Positions 1 through 8,544 are shown, counted from the first letter of the stretch. The stretch is DNA of 64,000 bases from Nocardioides donggukensis (GCF_014842875.1 NZ_JACYXZ010000002.1:682001-746000), one strand, 5' to 3'. The notes: a model not told the origin generated them from the sequence alone. Program-made: numbers and translations.

Positions 1-279
1 GGGCTCCGGGTCAGCCGCGGGGTGACGATGCACGGCTTCTCGTTGAACTGCGACGTCGACCTCGGCTGGTACGCACGCTTCGTGCCCTGCGGCATCGCCG
101 ACGCCGGCGTCACGTCGCTGAGCGCGGAGCTGGGCCGCGACGTCACCGTGCCGGAGGTGCTGCCGGTGGTGCGCGAGCAGCTCGCGCGCTACCTCGCGTG
201 GGAGGACTACACCGCGACCCCGGACTACGAGGCGCGCCCTGAGCCGCCCCGGATCCGCCTGGTCACCCCCTCCGCCTGA
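1..279 (+). CDS. lipB: Lipoyl(octanoyl) transferase, C-terminal part (window edge)
   Basis: This is the end of an octanoyltransferase, which moves the octanoyl group from acyl carrier protein to lipoyl domains of 2-oxo acid dehydrogenases and the glycine cleavage H protein. The reading frame is open from base 1, so the start lies outside the window. The visible 92 residues contain the family's C-terminal block: [12 protein letters not shown], then VPCGI with the catalytic cysteine, then GVTSLS and a conserved ELGR. LipA, the next enzyme of the pathway, is encoded 3 kb downstream on the same strand, as in Mycobacterium, although an ABC transporter and a small regulator pair have come between them here. 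Confidence 0.9.
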   Translation, partial: GLRVSRGVTMHGFSLNCDVDLGWYARFVPCGIADAGVTSLSAELGRDVTVPEVLPVVREQLARYLAWEDYTATPDYEARPEPPRIRLVTPSA

Positions 280-371
280 GGACGGCGCGGCGCGCTGGGC
301 GACTCCGGCTCCCCCTGCCACAATCGGGGCACGGCGGGCGACTCGATCCGTCCTGCACCGGGGGTTTGTCG

Positions 372-1322
372 ATGAGCGCGCTGGTCATAGAGACGCACGG
401 GCTGCGGAAGGAGTTCCGCAGCCGGCGCGGTGAGATGCGGGTCGCCGTCCGCGACCTGGACCTGGCCGTCCCCGGCGGCGGCGTGCACGGCTTCCTCGGC
501 CCGAACGGCTCCGGCAAGACCACCACGATCCGGATGCTGCTGGGGCTGGCCCAGGCCAGCCGCGGCACGATGGCGCTCTTCGGGGAGCCGGTCCCGGGCC
601 GGCTCCCGTCGGTCATGCACCGGATCGGGGCGGTGGTGGAGTCCCCGAAGTTCTCGCCGATGTTCACCGGCCGACAGAACCTCGCCCTGCTGGCCCGCTC
701 CATCGGTCAGCCCGAGTCGCGGGTCGACGCCGCGCTGGAGACGGTCTCCCTCGCGGGGCGCGAGGACGACCGCTACAAGGCCTACTCGCTCGGCATGAAG
801 CAGCGCCTGGCGATCGCGGCGACCCTGCTCAAGGACCCAGAGCTGCTGATCCTCGACGAGCCCACCAACGGGCTGGACCCGGCCGGCATCCGCGAGATCC
901 GCGACACCATCCGCGAGCTCGGCGAGCGCGGCGTCACGGTGCTGCTCAGCTCGCACATCCTCGCCGAGGTGCAGCAGGTCTGCGACTCGGCCACGATCAT
1001 CGGCCACGGCCGGATGCTCGCCTCGGGCAGCGTCGAGGAGCTGATCGGCACCAGCACGACCTACCGGGTCAGGCTGGCCGACGGCACCGCCGGGGCGGAG
1101 ACGCTGCGCGCCGTCGGCATGGCCGTGCGGGCCGAGGCCGACCACCTCGTGGTCGACACCGACTCCCCTCCCGACCTGATCACCCGGACGCTGGCCGACC
1201 GCGGGCTCTACGTCGCCGAGCTGACCCCCGTCCGGGCCGACCTCGAGTCGGTGTTCCTCGAGCTCACCGGCGACTCCACGCTCGGGGCCGGACCCGACCT
1301 CGGGAAGCAGGCCGACCAGTGA
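372..1322 (+). CDS. ABC transporter ATP-binding protein (exporter type)
   Basis: A 316-residue ATPase subunit of an ABC-2 type exporter that would power the permease encoded next. Walker A GPNGSGKTT is near residue 43, the signature YSLGMKQRL near 138, Walker B LLILDEPTNGLD near 157, and the switch histidine in LLSSHIL near 193. The C-terminal third is the accessory domain usual in drug, lantibiotic or polysaccharide exporters of this class. The ATG at 372 is preferred; a TTG two codons upstream is also in frame. The gene ends inside the permease start (GTGA overlap), so the two are translationally coupled. The substrate cannot be told from sequence. Confidence 0.9.
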   Translation: MSALVIETHGLRKEFRSRRGEMRVAVRDLDLAVPGGGVHGFLGPNGSGKTTTIRMLLGLAQASRGTMALFGEPVPGRLPSVMHRIGAVVESPKFSPMFTGRQNLALLARSIGQPESRVDAALETVSLAGREDDRYKAYSLGMKQRLAIAATLLKDPELLILDEPTNGLDPAGIREIRDTIRELGERGVTVLLSSHILAEVQQVCDSATIIGHGRMLASGSVEELIGTSTTYRVRLADGTAGAETLRAVGMAVRAEADHLVVDTDSPPDLITRTLADRGLYVAELTPVRADLESVFLELTGDSTLGAGPDLGKQADQ

Positions 1323-2296
1323 GGCTGCTGAGGGTGGAGCTGACCCGGCTCCGCTGGCGGCGCGCGGTCGTCGTACTCCTGGCCGGGTGCCTCCTGCTGC
1401 CGGCGGTGCTCTGGGCCGGGCTGGCGTGGAACACCCGCCCGTTCTCCGAGGCCGACGTGCGGGAGGCGCAGGCCCAGCTCGACCAGGAGCTGGCCCAGCC
1501 CTACATCGACCGGGAGATCCGTCGCTGCACGCGGAACCCGCAGGACTACGGGCTGCAGGACGCTCCCGACGTCGAGGAGGCCTGCGGGGTGGCGCTCGGT
1601 CCCCAGCTGGACTGGTTCCTCTACCGGCCGCAGCTCGACGTGGCCGAGCAGGAGCGTGGCACCGGCCTCGGCGTGGTCACCGTCCTGGTCGCGCTGGTCC
1701 TGCTGCTCGGCACGACGTTCGCCGGCCACGACTGGAACAGCGGCTCGATGAGCAACCAGCTGCTGTTCGAGCCACGACGGCTCCGGTTGTGGGTGGCCAA
1801 GGCCGCGGCGGTGCTGCTGACCGGCCTGGTGGTCGGCGCGCTCGTCCTCGCGGCGTTCTGGGCGGGGGTGTGGCTGCTCGCGGAGTCCCGCGACGTCCAA
1901 GGGACGGCCGCGGCCTGGGCCTCGATCCGCGGCTCGGTGCTGCGGGCGGTGCCGCTGGTCGCCCTGGCCGGGGTGGGTGGCTACGCGCTGACGATGTTCT
2001 TCCGCAGCACGGTAGCCACCCTGGGCGTCATGTTCGCGGTGACGGTCGCGGGCAACCTGCTGGTCGCGGCCCTGCTCGGCGACGGCAGCTCCCGTTGGCT
2101 GCTGCCGGTCAACGTCGCGGCCTACCTCTTCGACGGTGTCGAGTACTACGACCCGGGCCGGTGCACCAACCCGGTCGTCGAGTGCGACCCGACGAGCATG
2201 CTCAGCCTGACCGCCGGGGGCACCTACCTCCTGGTGCTGCTGGTCGCCGCGGTGGTGCTGTCGGTGTGGTCATTCCGCCGCCGCGACGTCCCCTGA
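1319..2296 (+). CDS. ABC-2 type transporter permease
   Basis: A 325-residue membrane protein with about six hydrophobic segments: one N-terminal helix, a large extracytoplasmic loop carrying two cysteines (RCTRNPQ and EEACG), then five helices. This is the ABC2_membrane layout. The GTG start overlaps the ATPase stop by four bases, so it is the partner of the upstream ATPase. Its last 27 bases overlap the 3' end of the convergent SRPBCC gene, with no terminator between. The transported substrate is unknown. Confidence 0.85.
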   Translation: MRLLRVELTRLRWRRAVVVLLAGCLLLPAVLWAGLAWNTRPFSEADVREAQAQLDQELAQPYIDREIRRCTRNPQDYGLQDAPDVEEACGVALGPQLDWFLYRPQLDVAEQERGTGLGVVTVLVALVLLLGTTFAGHDWNSGSMSNQLLFEPRRLRLWVAKAAAVLLTGLVVGALVLAAFWAGVWLLAESRDVQGTAAAWASIRGSVLRAVPLVALAGVGGYALTMFFRSTVATLGVMFAVTVAGNLLVAALLGDGSSRWLLPVNVAAYLFDGVEYYDPGRCTNPVVECDPTSMLSLTAGGTYLLVLLVAAVVLSVWSFRRRDVP

Positions 2297-2833
2297 GCCT
2301 CCGCCCGAGGCGCCACCCGAGGCCTCGGAGGCGGTCCGGGCCTCGATCCGGTAGTACTCCTGCATGGCCGGGTAGTAGTCACGGTCGAAGTCGATCGCGT
2401 CCACGTCGCCGCCGCCCAGCGCGGCGACCAGCCGGTCGAGGTAGAACTCCCAGCCGGGGCCGATGCTCTCCGCGCCGACCGGGTCGATGTCGGGCTGGAG
2501 GAAGGTCAGCGTGGTGACACCGTCGAGCTCGACCAGCTCCAGGTCCAGGAGCCAGCGGGCGTCGCCGACGTGGGAGGTCAGCTTCAGGACGTGCGGCGGC
2601 TCGCACTCCCGGATCTCCATCTCCTCCTCCTGGTGCCCCTCCTCCGCGGTCATCCGAAACCTCACCTGCCCCTCCTCGGGGTCGCCGGACCAGGTGCCGA
2701 TCCAGCGCTCGAGCCGGGCCGGCTCGGTGAGGGCCGCCCAGACGTCCTCCCGCGGGGCGGGGAACGCCCGGGTGAGGACCAGGGTGGGGCTCCCCACCAC
2801 GTCGACGATGCGTCCGGTGGGTACGACGTTCAT
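2270..2833 (-). CDS. SRPBCC (AHSA1-like) domain protein
   Basis: A 187-residue protein of the START/AHSA1 superfamily, with the typical N-terminal strand and helix pattern TRAFPAPREDVWAALTEPARLERWIG-like (shown only in part here) and a C-terminal helix covering the cavity. Such proteins bind hydrophobic ligands. They are very often paired with an ArsR-type regulator, as here, where the start overlaps the regulator stop by four bases. The C-terminal 20 residues are Gly/Ser/Ala-rich and look disordered. The gene runs into the end of the convergent ABC permease gene by 27 bases. The ligand is unknown. Confidence 0.85.
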   Translation of the reverse strand: MNVVPTGRIVDVVGSPTLVLTRAFPAPREDVWAALTEPARLERWIGTWSGDPEEGQVRFRMTAEEGHQEEEMEIRECEPPHVLKLTSHVGDARWLLDLELVELDGVTTLTFLQPDIDPVGAESIGPGWEFYLDRLVAALGGGDVDAIDFDRDYYPAMQEYYRIEARTASEASGGASGGGSGDVAAAE

Positions 2834-3219
2834 GCGCTCTCCTCCTGGGTGTCACGGCGGCCGGCGGCCCCCGTCGTACGGCGTTCGCGGCCGGTGCGTC
2901 GGACCTCTGTCTCCAGCGCGTCGAGGGCGCCCGCGATCCGGCCCGCCGGCGCGCCGACGGAGTCCGACCCGCGGGCCAGCTCGGCGAGCAGCGCGCTCAC
3001 CGGGCCGAGACCCTCGGGGCGCAGCCGGTAGTGGCGCTCCCGGCCGCGCTCCTCGACCTCGACCACGCCGGCCTCGACCAGCAGCCGGAGGTGCCGGCTG
3101 ACGGCGGGGCGGGAGACCTCCCGGCCGGCGGCCAGGTCGACCACCCGACGGGGTCCGCCGACGACCTCCCGGAGGAGGTCGCGGCGGACCGGGTCGGCGA
3201 GGGCGGCGAACGGGTCCAT
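2830..3219 (-). CDS. ArsR-family transcriptional regulator
   Basis: A 129-residue winged-helix regulator. It begins MDPFAALADPVRRDLL, the usual ArsR opening, followed by the recognition region SRPAVSRHLRLLVEAG and the wing VEERGRERHYRL. It lacks the CxC metal-binding pair of arsenic sensors, so it belongs to the group that is co-transcribed with an SRPBCC gene. The upstream stretch 3222-3262 is AT-richer than its surroundings and carries two TTGACCA copies (starting near 3241 and 3248), a plausible promoter/operator for autoregulation. Confidence 0.88.
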   Translation of the reverse strand: MDPFAALADPVRRDLLREVVGGPRRVVDLAAGREVSRPAVSRHLRLLVEAGVVEVEERGRERHYRLRPEGLGPVSALLAELARGSDSVGAPAGRIAGALDALETEVRRTGRERRTTGAAGRRDTQEESA

Positions 3220-3240
3220 GGCTCGAATGGTAACGAACTG

Positions 3241-3255
3241 TTGACCAATTGACCA
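3241..3255. promoter_or_regulatory. Tandem TTGACCA motif upstream of the arsR-like gene
   Basis: Two copies of TTGACCA lie head to tail (TTGACCAATTGACCA) in a locally AT-rich gap between the divergent arsR-like gene and lipA. On the minus strand they read TGGTCAA. The position, about 20 bases upstream of the regulator start, fits an operator or -35 region. This is an inference from position and repetition only. Confidence 0.35.
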
Positions 3256-3330
3256 GGGTCATCGACCAGGGCTGGGCGGCCGCCCGGCCGGCCGGCGACC
3301 GATTGGGGTGCGCCTGCGCCGCCGCGTAGC

Positions 3331-4305
3331 ATGACCAGCGTGACTTCCACACCCACCAGGCCCACCGCTCCCGACGGACGCAAGCTGCTGCGGCTCGAGG
3401 TCCGCAACGCCGAGACGCCGATCGAACGCAAGCCGGAGTGGATCAAGACCCGGGCGAAGATGGGCCCGGAGTACCAGCAGCTCCAGGCGCTGGTGAAGTC
3501 CGAGGGGCTGCACACGGTGTGCCAGGAGGCCGGGTGCCCCAACATCTTCGAGTGCTGGGAGGACCGCGAGGCGACCTTCCTCATCGGCGGCGACCAGTGC
3601 ACCCGTCGCTGCGACTTCTGCCAGATCGACACCGGCAAGCCGCAGCCGCTCGACCGCGACGAGCCGCGCCGGGTGGCCGAGTCGGTCCAGAAGATGCAGC
3701 TGCGCTACGCCACGATCACCGGCGTCGCCCGCGACGACCTGCCCGACGGCGGCGCCTGGCTGTACGCCGAGACGGTCAAGCAGATCCACGAGCTGAACCC
3801 CGACACCGGCGTCGAGAACCTGATCCCCGACTTCAACGGCAAGCCCGACCTGCTCCGGGAGGTCTTCGAGTCGCGGCCCGAGGTGCTGGCCCACAACGTC
3901 GAGACGGTGCCGCGGATCTTCAAGCGGATCCGCCCGGCGTTCACCTACGAGCGCTCGCTCGACGTGATCACCCAGGCCCGCGAGTTCGGCCTGGTGACGA
4001 AGTCGAACCTGATCCTCGGCATGGGCGAGACCCGCGAGGAGGTCAGCCAGGCGCTGGCCGACCTGCACGGCGCCGGCTGCGAGCTGATCACGATCACCCA
4101 GTACCTCCGCCCCTCGGTGCGGCACCACCCCGTCGAGCGGTGGGTCAAGCCGCAGGAGTTCGTGGAGCTCGCCGACGAGGCCACCGAGATCGGCTTCTCC
4201 GGCGTGATGTCCGGGCCGCTGGTCCGTTCGTCCTACCGGGCCGGGCGGCTGTACCGTCAGGCGCTGGAGAACCGCTCCGAGCACTCCCCCGTCACCACGT
4301 CCTGA
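3331..4305 (+). CDS. lipA: Lipoyl synthase
   Basis: A radical-SAM enzyme that inserts two sulfur atoms into protein-bound octanoyl groups. At 324 residues it is of normal length. The auxiliary cluster ligands [12 protein letters not shown] are at about residues 65, 70 and 76, and the radical-SAM CxxxCxxC (CTRRCDFC) at about 90, 94 and 97. The C-terminal SSYRAG block supplies the serine ligand of the auxiliary cluster. The ATG at 3331 is used; a GTG three codons later (3340) is an alternative start. The DUF4191 gene follows after 18 bases, the same arrangement as Rv2218-Rv2219 of M. tuberculosis. Confidence 0.96.
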   Translation: MTSVTSTPTRPTAPDGRKLLRLEVRNAETPIERKPEWIKTRAKMGPEYQQLQALVKSEGLHTVCQEAGCPNIFECWEDREATFLIGGDQCTRRCDFCQIDTGKPQPLDRDEPRRVAESVQKMQLRYATITGVARDDLPDGGAWLYAETVKQIHELNPDTGVENLIPDFNGKPDLLREVFESRPEVLAHNVETVPRIFKRIRPAFTYERSLDVITQAREFGLVTKSNLILGMGETREEVSQALADLHGAGCELITITQYLRPSVRHHPVERWVKPQEFVELADEATEIGFSGVMSGPLVRSSYRAGRLYRQALENRSEHSPVTTS

Positions 4306-4323
4306 ACGAAGAGGCTGCGCCGC

Positions 4324-5034
4324 ATGTCGACCCCCGTTGAGCCCGAGAAGATGAAGCGACGTCAGCAGGTCGTCGCCACCTACCGGATGGCCAAGAAGGA
4401 CGACAGGTTCCTCGGCCTCTGGCTCCTCGGTGCGTTCCTGGTCGGCGCGGCCCTCGGCTACGGCCTGTTCTGGGTGCTCCCCGGCAGCGGAGCCATCGGC
4501 CTGGCCATGTCGATCGTCGGCGCGCTGATGTTCGGCATCATGGCGGCCACGATCATCTTCGGGCGCCGCGCCCAGGCCTCGGCGTACCGGCAGATGGACG
4601 GCCGGCCCGGGTCGGCCGCCTCCGCGCTCGGCATGCTGCGCCGCGGCTGGAAGCTGGACTCCGCGGTCGGCTTCACCAAGCAGCAGGACGTCGTCCACCG
4701 CGTGGTCGGCCCGCCCGGCATCGTGCTGGTCGGCGAGGGCACCAGCTCCTCGCGGGTGCGGCAGCTGCTGACCACCGAGCGCCGCAAGCACGAGCGGGTC
4801 GCCTCGGAGGTGCCGATCCACGAGGTCGTCTGCGGCCACGGCGACGGCGAGGTGCCGCTCCCCCGGCTGGTCAAGCACGTCACCAAGCTCGGCAAGAACA
4901 TCAAGGGCGCCGAGATGACCGACCTGCTCTACCGGATCAAGGCGCTTGATGCCCAGCGCGGGAGCATGCCGATCCCCAAGGGTCCGGTGCCGACCAGCAT
5001 GAAGGGCCAGCGCGGCAACATGCGCGGCCGCTGA
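4324..5034 (+). CDS. DUF4191 family membrane protein
   Basis: A 236-residue protein homologous to the conserved actinobacterial gene that follows lipA (Rv2219 type). Two adjacent transmembrane helices lie at about residues 36-60 and 62-82, flanked by a basic N-terminus (KMKRRQQ) and a cytoplasmic C-terminal domain with the conserved VVGPPGIVLVGEG stretch. The function is not established. Its constant linkage to lipA and glnA suggests a housekeeping role. It lies 18 bases behind lipA and is probably co-transcribed. Confidence 0.88.
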   Translation: MSTPVEPEKMKRRQQVVATYRMAKKDDRFLGLWLLGAFLVGAALGYGLFWVLPGSGAIGLAMSIVGALMFGIMAATIIFGRRAQASAYRQMDGRPGSAASALGMLRRGWKLDSAVGFTKQQDVVHRVVGPPGIVLVGEGTSSSRVRQLLTTERRKHERVASEVPIHEVVCGHGDGEVPLPRLVKHVTKLGKNIKGAEMTDLLYRIKALDAQRGSMPIPKGPVPTSMKGQRGNMRGR

Positions 5035-5046
5035 GGCCGAGCACTG

Positions 5047-5083
5047 GGGCATCCGGGGCATCCGGGAGATCCGGCGCATCCGG
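5047..5083 (+). repeat. Four imperfect 9-bp tandem repeats (GGCATCCGG type)
   Basis: Directly after the DUF4191 gene, four consecutive 9-base units vary around GGCATCCGG (units 1 and 2 identical, units 3 and 4 differing at the first bases). The stretch lies between two convergent genes. It may be replication-slippage DNA with no function; no stable hairpin is evident. Confidence 0.5.
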
Positions 5084-5100
5084 CGCCAGACGGCCCGGGC

Positions 5101-5499
5101 TCAGGCCTGGGGGCCGCCGGAACGCAGGTCGTGCAGGCTGACGGTGCGGGAGCCGGCGACCATGTCGTGCAGCCCGCGACCGTCCGGCCGGAACACCAGC
5201 GGCGGGATCACCACCGCCACCATCGCGCTGCGCAGGAGCGAGCGCAGGAGGTCCGGTGGGCGGCCGCTGCCGTCCTCGCGGACGACGCGGAGCCGGGTGG
5301 CCAGCTTCCCGAACGAGCCGCCGACGGTGGCGGTCAGCACGGCCGACTCCACGACGAACACCAGCAGCGTGTAGAAGCCGGCGAGGGGGTCCTCGGACCA
5401 GCCCCCCGGGCCGATCGCCAGCAGCACCACGAGGGTGGAGGCGATCCAGTCGACGACGAGAGCGAGCACGCGCTGCAGCCAGGATGCTTGGTCGGGCAC
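5101..5499 (-). CDS. RDD family membrane protein
   Basis: A small 132-residue integral membrane protein with about three hydrophobic helices (near residues 9-29, 41-62 and 92-108) and the RDD-type features: a charged R..D pair in the first helix region (VLALVVDWIAS) and TVGGSFGKLATRLRVV between helices 2 and 3. It corresponds in place to Rv2219A, between the DUF4191 gene and glnA. Its function is unknown. It is convergent with the DUF4191 gene and divergent from glnA. Confidence 0.85.
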   Translation of the reverse strand: MPDQASWLQRVLALVVDWIASTLVVLLAIGPGGWSEDPLAGFYTLLVFVVESAVLTATVGGSFGKLATRLRVVREDGSGRPPDLLRSLLRSAMVAVVIPPLVFRPDGRGLHDMVAGSRTVSLHDLRSGGPQA

Positions 5500-5579
5500 G
5501 CCCGAACCCTAGCCGGGCCCCCGCACCGTCGGAGCGCTCGGGCGGGACCCGTGGGCGGTGGGTCGGCTGGCGGTCACCC

Positions 5580-5617
5580 GTAACACGGGCGAAACAAACC
5601 CGATACGGTCGAGTAAT
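5580..5617 (+). promoter_or_regulatory. GlnR-type binding site upstream of glnA
   Basis: Four 5-base half-sites are spaced by exactly six bases each: GTAAC (5580), GAAAC (5591), GATAC (5602) and GTAAT (5613). This matches the established actinobacterial GlnR consensus of alternating gTnAC and GaAAc boxes separated by n6. It lies 105-142 bases upstream of the glnA ATG, a normal place for GlnR control of glutamine synthetase under nitrogen limitation. Confidence 0.8.
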
Positions 5618-5721
5618 CGCTCCCGACTACCTTGCACGGGAGTTCTGGTGCAGAGTCGCACCAAGAAGGCATCCGCACAGACTTGCGGTCCGGCCGGCGG
5701 CCGTGGCCAAGGAGGACAGGA

Positions 5722-7140
5722 ATGTTCGCAAACAGCGAAGAGCTGCTGAAGTACCTCAAGGACGAGAGCGTCGAGATGGTCGACGTCCGGTTCTGTGACC
5801 TCCCGGGCGTGATGCAGCACTTCACGGTCCCCGTGTCCTCGTTCGACCAGTCCGTGTTCGACGACGGCCTCGGCTTCGACGGCTCGTCGATCCGCGGCTT
5901 CCAGGCGATCCACGAGTCGGACATGTCGCTGTTCCCGGACCCGACCACCGCCTACATCGACCCGTTCCGGGTCGCGAAGACGCTGGTCGTGAACTTCTTC
6001 ATCCACGACCCGATCACCGGTGAGGCCTACTCGCGCGACCCGCGCAACATCGCCCGCAAGGCGATGGCCTACCTCGCCAGCACCGGCATCGGCGACAAGG
6101 CGTTCTTCGCCCCGGAGGCGGAGTTCTACGTCTTCGACAACGTGCGCTTCGAGACCAAGGCCAACACCGGCTTCTACCACATCGACTCCGAGGCCGGCGC
6201 CTGGAACTCCGGCGCCGAGGGCGACAACCGCGGCTACAAGGTGAAGTACAAGGGCGGCTACTTCCCGGTGGCGCCGTACGACCACTTCGGTGAGCTCCGC
6301 GACGAGATGGTCATCGAGCTGGAGAAGTCCGGCCTGCAGGTCGAGCGCGCCCACCACGAGGTCGGCACCGCCGGCCAGGCGGAGATCAACTACAAGTTCG
6401 ACGAGCTGCTCAAGGCCGCCGACGATGTCATGAAGTTCAAGTACATGGTCAAGAACGTCGCCTGGCGCAACGGCAAGACCGCGACCTTCATGCCGAAGCC
6501 GATCTTCGGCGACAACGGCTCGGGCATGCACTGCCACCAGTCGATCTGGAACGACGGCGAGCCGCTGTTCTACGACGAGACCGGGTACGCCGGCCTCTCG
6601 GACATGGCCCGCTACTACATCGGCGGCATCCTCAAGCACGCCCCGTCGCTGCTGGCGTTCACCAACCCGACGGTGAACTCCTACCACCGGCTGGTGCCCG
6701 GCTTCGAGGCCCCGATCTCGCTGGTCTACTCCCAGCGCAACCGCTCCGCGTGCGTGCGGATCCCGATCACCGGCTCGAACCCGAAGGCCAAGCGCATCGA
6801 GTTCCGCTGCCCCGACCCGTCCGCGAACCCGTACCTCGCGTTCTCCGCGCTGCTGCTCGCCGGCATCGACGGGATCAAGAACAAGATCGAGCCGGCCGAG
6901 CCGATCGACAAGGACATCTACGAGCTGCCGCCGGACGAGATGGCCGAGATCGCCCAGGTGCCGACTTCGCTCAACCAGGTGCTCGACTCGCTCGAGCGTG
7001 ACCACGACTTCCTCACCGAGGGCAACGTGTTCACCCCCGACCTGATCGAGACCTGGATCGAGTACAAGCGCACCGAGGAGATCCTCCCCGTGCAGCAGCG
7101 GCCGCACCCGCACGAGTTCGAGCTCTACTACGACATCTGA
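5722..7140 (+). CDS. glnA: Glutamine synthetase, type I (GlnA1)
   Basis: A 472-residue GSI-beta enzyme that makes glutamine from glutamate, ammonia and ATP as a cytosolic dodecamer. The latch block [10 protein letters not shown], the metal and nucleotide site [21 protein letters not shown], and the adenylylation segment DIYELPPDE with its tyrosine at about residue 400 are all present. GlnE, encoded later in the window, is the expected modifier of that tyrosine. The ATG has a strong ribosome binding site (AAGGAGGACAGG). The last codons (GlnA ...FELYYDI) are the integration site of a 29-kb element. The stop codon and the terminator now come from element DNA. Confidence 0.97.
   Translation: MFANSEELLKYLKDESVEMVDVRFCDLPGVMQHFTVPVSSFDQSVFDDGLGFDGSSIRGFQAIHESDMSLFPDPTTAYIDPFRVAKTLVVNFFIHDPITGEAYSRDPRNIARKAMAYLASTGIGDKAFFAPEAEFYVFDNVRFETKANTGFYHIDSEAGAWNSGAEGDNRGYKVKYKGGYFPVAPYDHFGELRDEMVIELEKSGLQVERAHHEVGTAGQAEINYKFDELLKAADDVMKFKYMVKNVAWRNGKTATFMPKPIFGDNGSGMHCHQSIWNDGEPLFYDETGYAGLSDMARYYIGGILKHAPSLLAFTNPTVNSYHRLVPGFEAPISLVYSQRNRSACVRIPITGSNPKAKRIEFRCPDPSANPYLAFSALLLAGIDGIKNKIEPAEPIDKDIYELPPDEMAEIAQVPTSLNQVLDSLERDHDFLTEGNVFTPDLIETWIEYKRTEEILPVQQRPHPHEFELYYDI
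7116..7137 (+). other. attL core, left copy of the 22-bp direct repeat
   Basis: This 22-bp stretch begins GTTCGAGCTC and ends CTACGACATC, and recurs perfectly at 36176-36197. It encodes the last seven residues of GlnA. The duplication, with an integrase gene just inside, marks it as the crossover core. Sequence to the right (TGACAGAGC...) is element DNA and supplies the glnA stop codon. Confidence 0.85.
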
Positions 7141-7156
7141 CAGAGCGCGTAAACCG

Positions 7157-7199
7157 AAAGGGCCCCTGACCTGCACTTTTGCAGGCTCAGGGGCTCTTT
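7157..7199 (+). terminator. Strong intrinsic terminator supplied by the element behind glnA
   Basis: A long hairpin begins 17 bases behind the glnA stop. The left arm runs from AAAGGGCCCCTGA into CCTGCA, and the right arm from TGCAGG into TCAGGGGCTCTTT. The two pair almost throughout, with one G-U pair and a single bulged C. The right arm ends in CTCTTT. It lies on the element side of attL, so it replaces the original glnA terminator, which is now at 36226-36254. Confidence 0.85.
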
Positions 7200-7221
7200 C
7201 CGTTGCTCTGAAATCAGCCGG

Positions 7222-7256
7222 ATTCCGCAGGGCATTCCGCAGGAGATCCGCTCGAG
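7222..7256 (+). repeat. Tandem ATTCCGCAGG pair at the left end (integrase arm-site candidate)
   Basis: ATTCCGCAGG occurs at 7222 and again at 7234, followed by AGATCCGCTCGAG. Nearly the same block, in the same orientation, lies at 36041-36075 near the other end, each about 100 bases inside its att core. Paired short direct repeats flanking the core are what tyrosine integrases use as arm-type binding sites. AAATCAGCC also recurs beside both blocks. Confidence 0.65.
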
Positions 7257-7385
7257 CTGTTGACGATGGCCTCGCGACGGTCGCAGCCAAGGTCTCATTG
7301 GCGAATAGTCGGCGTCCCAGACGAACGCGCCGACACGCTGTCGCACTGTCTGAAGGACGCATGGACTCTGCGTCACAATGGAGAC

Positions 7386-7592
7386 ATGTCAGAACCGTCG
7401 TCGACCAACGCCACGCCTTCCTCTGCCGAGACTCGCGAAACCGCCGCACTCACGGGATCCGGCGAACTCCGCCATGGCGTACAGGCAATCACGACGACCG
7501 GTGTGCCCGCTGGCTATGAACCCCCGTCAGCCGCACTTCTGCAGCCGGCCGCCTCCGAGCCGGCTCCCCCGCCGGAGAACCCAGCCAGTTAG
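7386..7592 (+). CDS. Small hypothetical protein, uncertain
   Basis: A possible 68-residue protein, rich in Ser, Ala, Pro and Thr and without recognisable motifs; it looks disordered. A GGAG sits five bases before the ATG. It ends 13 bases before the following membrane protein gene. The reading frame could be accidental or could be the damaged front of a longer gene. Confidence 0.35.
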   Translation: MSEPSSTNATPSSAETRETAALTGSGELRHGVQAITTTGVPAGYEPPSAALLQPAASEPAPPPENPAS

Positions 7593-7605
7593 GTTGTAGC
7601 TCCCT

Positions 7606-8250
7606 GTGGTTCCGACCGGCGTCGCCGCGTTCGTGTCGCTCGTCGCCCTTATCCCAGCGTGGTTCTACGGTCGCCGGACGGAGGCGGTTCAGCCACGAGG
7701 CAGCCGATCCAGCCTGACTGAGTTCCTCGAGTATCTTGCCGTCGCTGCACTTACTACCGGGCCGCCCGCGCTGATCGCCGCGCTGGCACCGGATTGGTGG
7801 CGAGCACACGTCTTCGACCCAGCTGAGTGGCTGAGGTCCGGCACTCCATACCTCGCCGACCACCTGCGTGGAGCAGCCTGCGAGTTGACGCTCATCCTGG
7901 TGCTCGCGCTACTCCTTGCCGAATGCCTCGCGCGGCTCGCTCAGAGGGGCGTTCCCGATGAGTTTCACCCGGCAGGAGCGGTGTGGAGTCGCGCACTGGC
8001 TGAACGACCCGACGGCACCTATCCGTGGGTAGGTGTCATGCTCCAGGACGGCACCCTCGTTGAGGGCGTCTTGAAGACCATCGACCTCGGCTCGACCGGC
8101 GACGACCGCGACCTTGCATTGGCAACCCCAGTTCGCGTGACACCTCCCGGCGGCGTCGCCCAGCGCCAGCCCTACCTCCACCGAGTGGTGATCCCGGCGC
8201 GCGAGATCCGCTGGATCAGCGCCATGCATCTTCCTGAACGATTCGAATAG
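7606..8250 (+). CDS. DUF6338-like membrane protein
   Basis: A 214-residue protein with three hydrophobic segments: the N-terminus (TGVAAFVSLVALIPAWFYG), about residues 44-62, and about 90-112. It ends in a soluble domain with the beta-rich block WVGVMLQDGTLVEGVLKTI and VVIPAREIRWISAMH. The layout resembles DUF6338 proteins, which have a membrane anchor and a C-terminal Sm-like or beta-barrel patch around an 'LxDGT' motif. The GTG start has no clear ribosome binding site, so the true start is uncertain. The function is unknown. It lies between attL and the integrase and is convergent with the 90-residue gene behind it. Confidence 0.6.
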   Translation: MVPTGVAAFVSLVALIPAWFYGRRTEAVQPRGSRSSLTEFLEYLAVAALTTGPPALIAALAPDWWRAHVFDPAEWLRSGTPYLADHLRGAACELTLILVLALLLAECLARLAQRGVPDEFHPAGAVWSRALAERPDGTYPWVGVMLQDGTLVEGVLKTIDLGSTGDDRDLALATPVRVTPPGGVAQRQPYLHRVVIPAREIRWISAMHLPERFE

Positions 8251-8271
8251 GAACCTGACCGGACACCACCT

Positions 8272-8544
8272 TCACTCGTCGAGCGGGTCGCACCAGTCCT
8301 CGTAGGAATCCTCGGCGGCCTGCTCGGCTTCCTCGCCCAGCAATTCTTGGAGGCAGACCCAGCCGGTCTGTCGGTCGCCCTCGAACTTCACAACCCGAGC
8401 GAATCCTCCGATCTCGTCGCAGTCGACCGAGACGACCTGTCCGATCTCGACAGGGACGAAGACGTCCGCTCGGCGCGCTCGGATGAGGCCGTCGGTGTCC
8501 GCCTCGAAGGAGTCGACGAAGACTCCCGTCTCGTAGAACCCCAT
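8272..8544 (-). CDS. Small acidic protein beside the integrase
   Basis: A 90-residue acidic protein, MGFYETGVFVDSFEADTDG at its start, with a beta-rich middle (VEIGQVVSVDCDEIGGF) and a strongly acidic tail. No family is recognised. A good purine-rich ribosome binding site (GGAAAGGGAAG) precedes the ATG. The start lies inside the 3' end of the integrase frame on the same strand, an overlap of 157 bases, so this gene is probably translated from the integrase transcript. Confidence 0.6.
   Translation of the reverse strand: MGFYETGVFVDSFEADTDGLIRARRADVFVPVEIGQVVSVDCDEIGGFARVVKFEGDRQTGWVCLQELLGEEAEQAAEDSYEDWCDPLDE

Noticed and set aside
225..1145. Long minus-strand open frame opposite the ABC ATPase gene
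   Set aside because: It is a shadow of the high-GC codon pattern. The plus strand encodes a complete ATPase with all motifs.
7141..7385. Promoter or small gene between the glnA terminator and the first island gene
   Set aside because: Apart from the terminator and the arm repeats no convincing start or RNA structure is visible.
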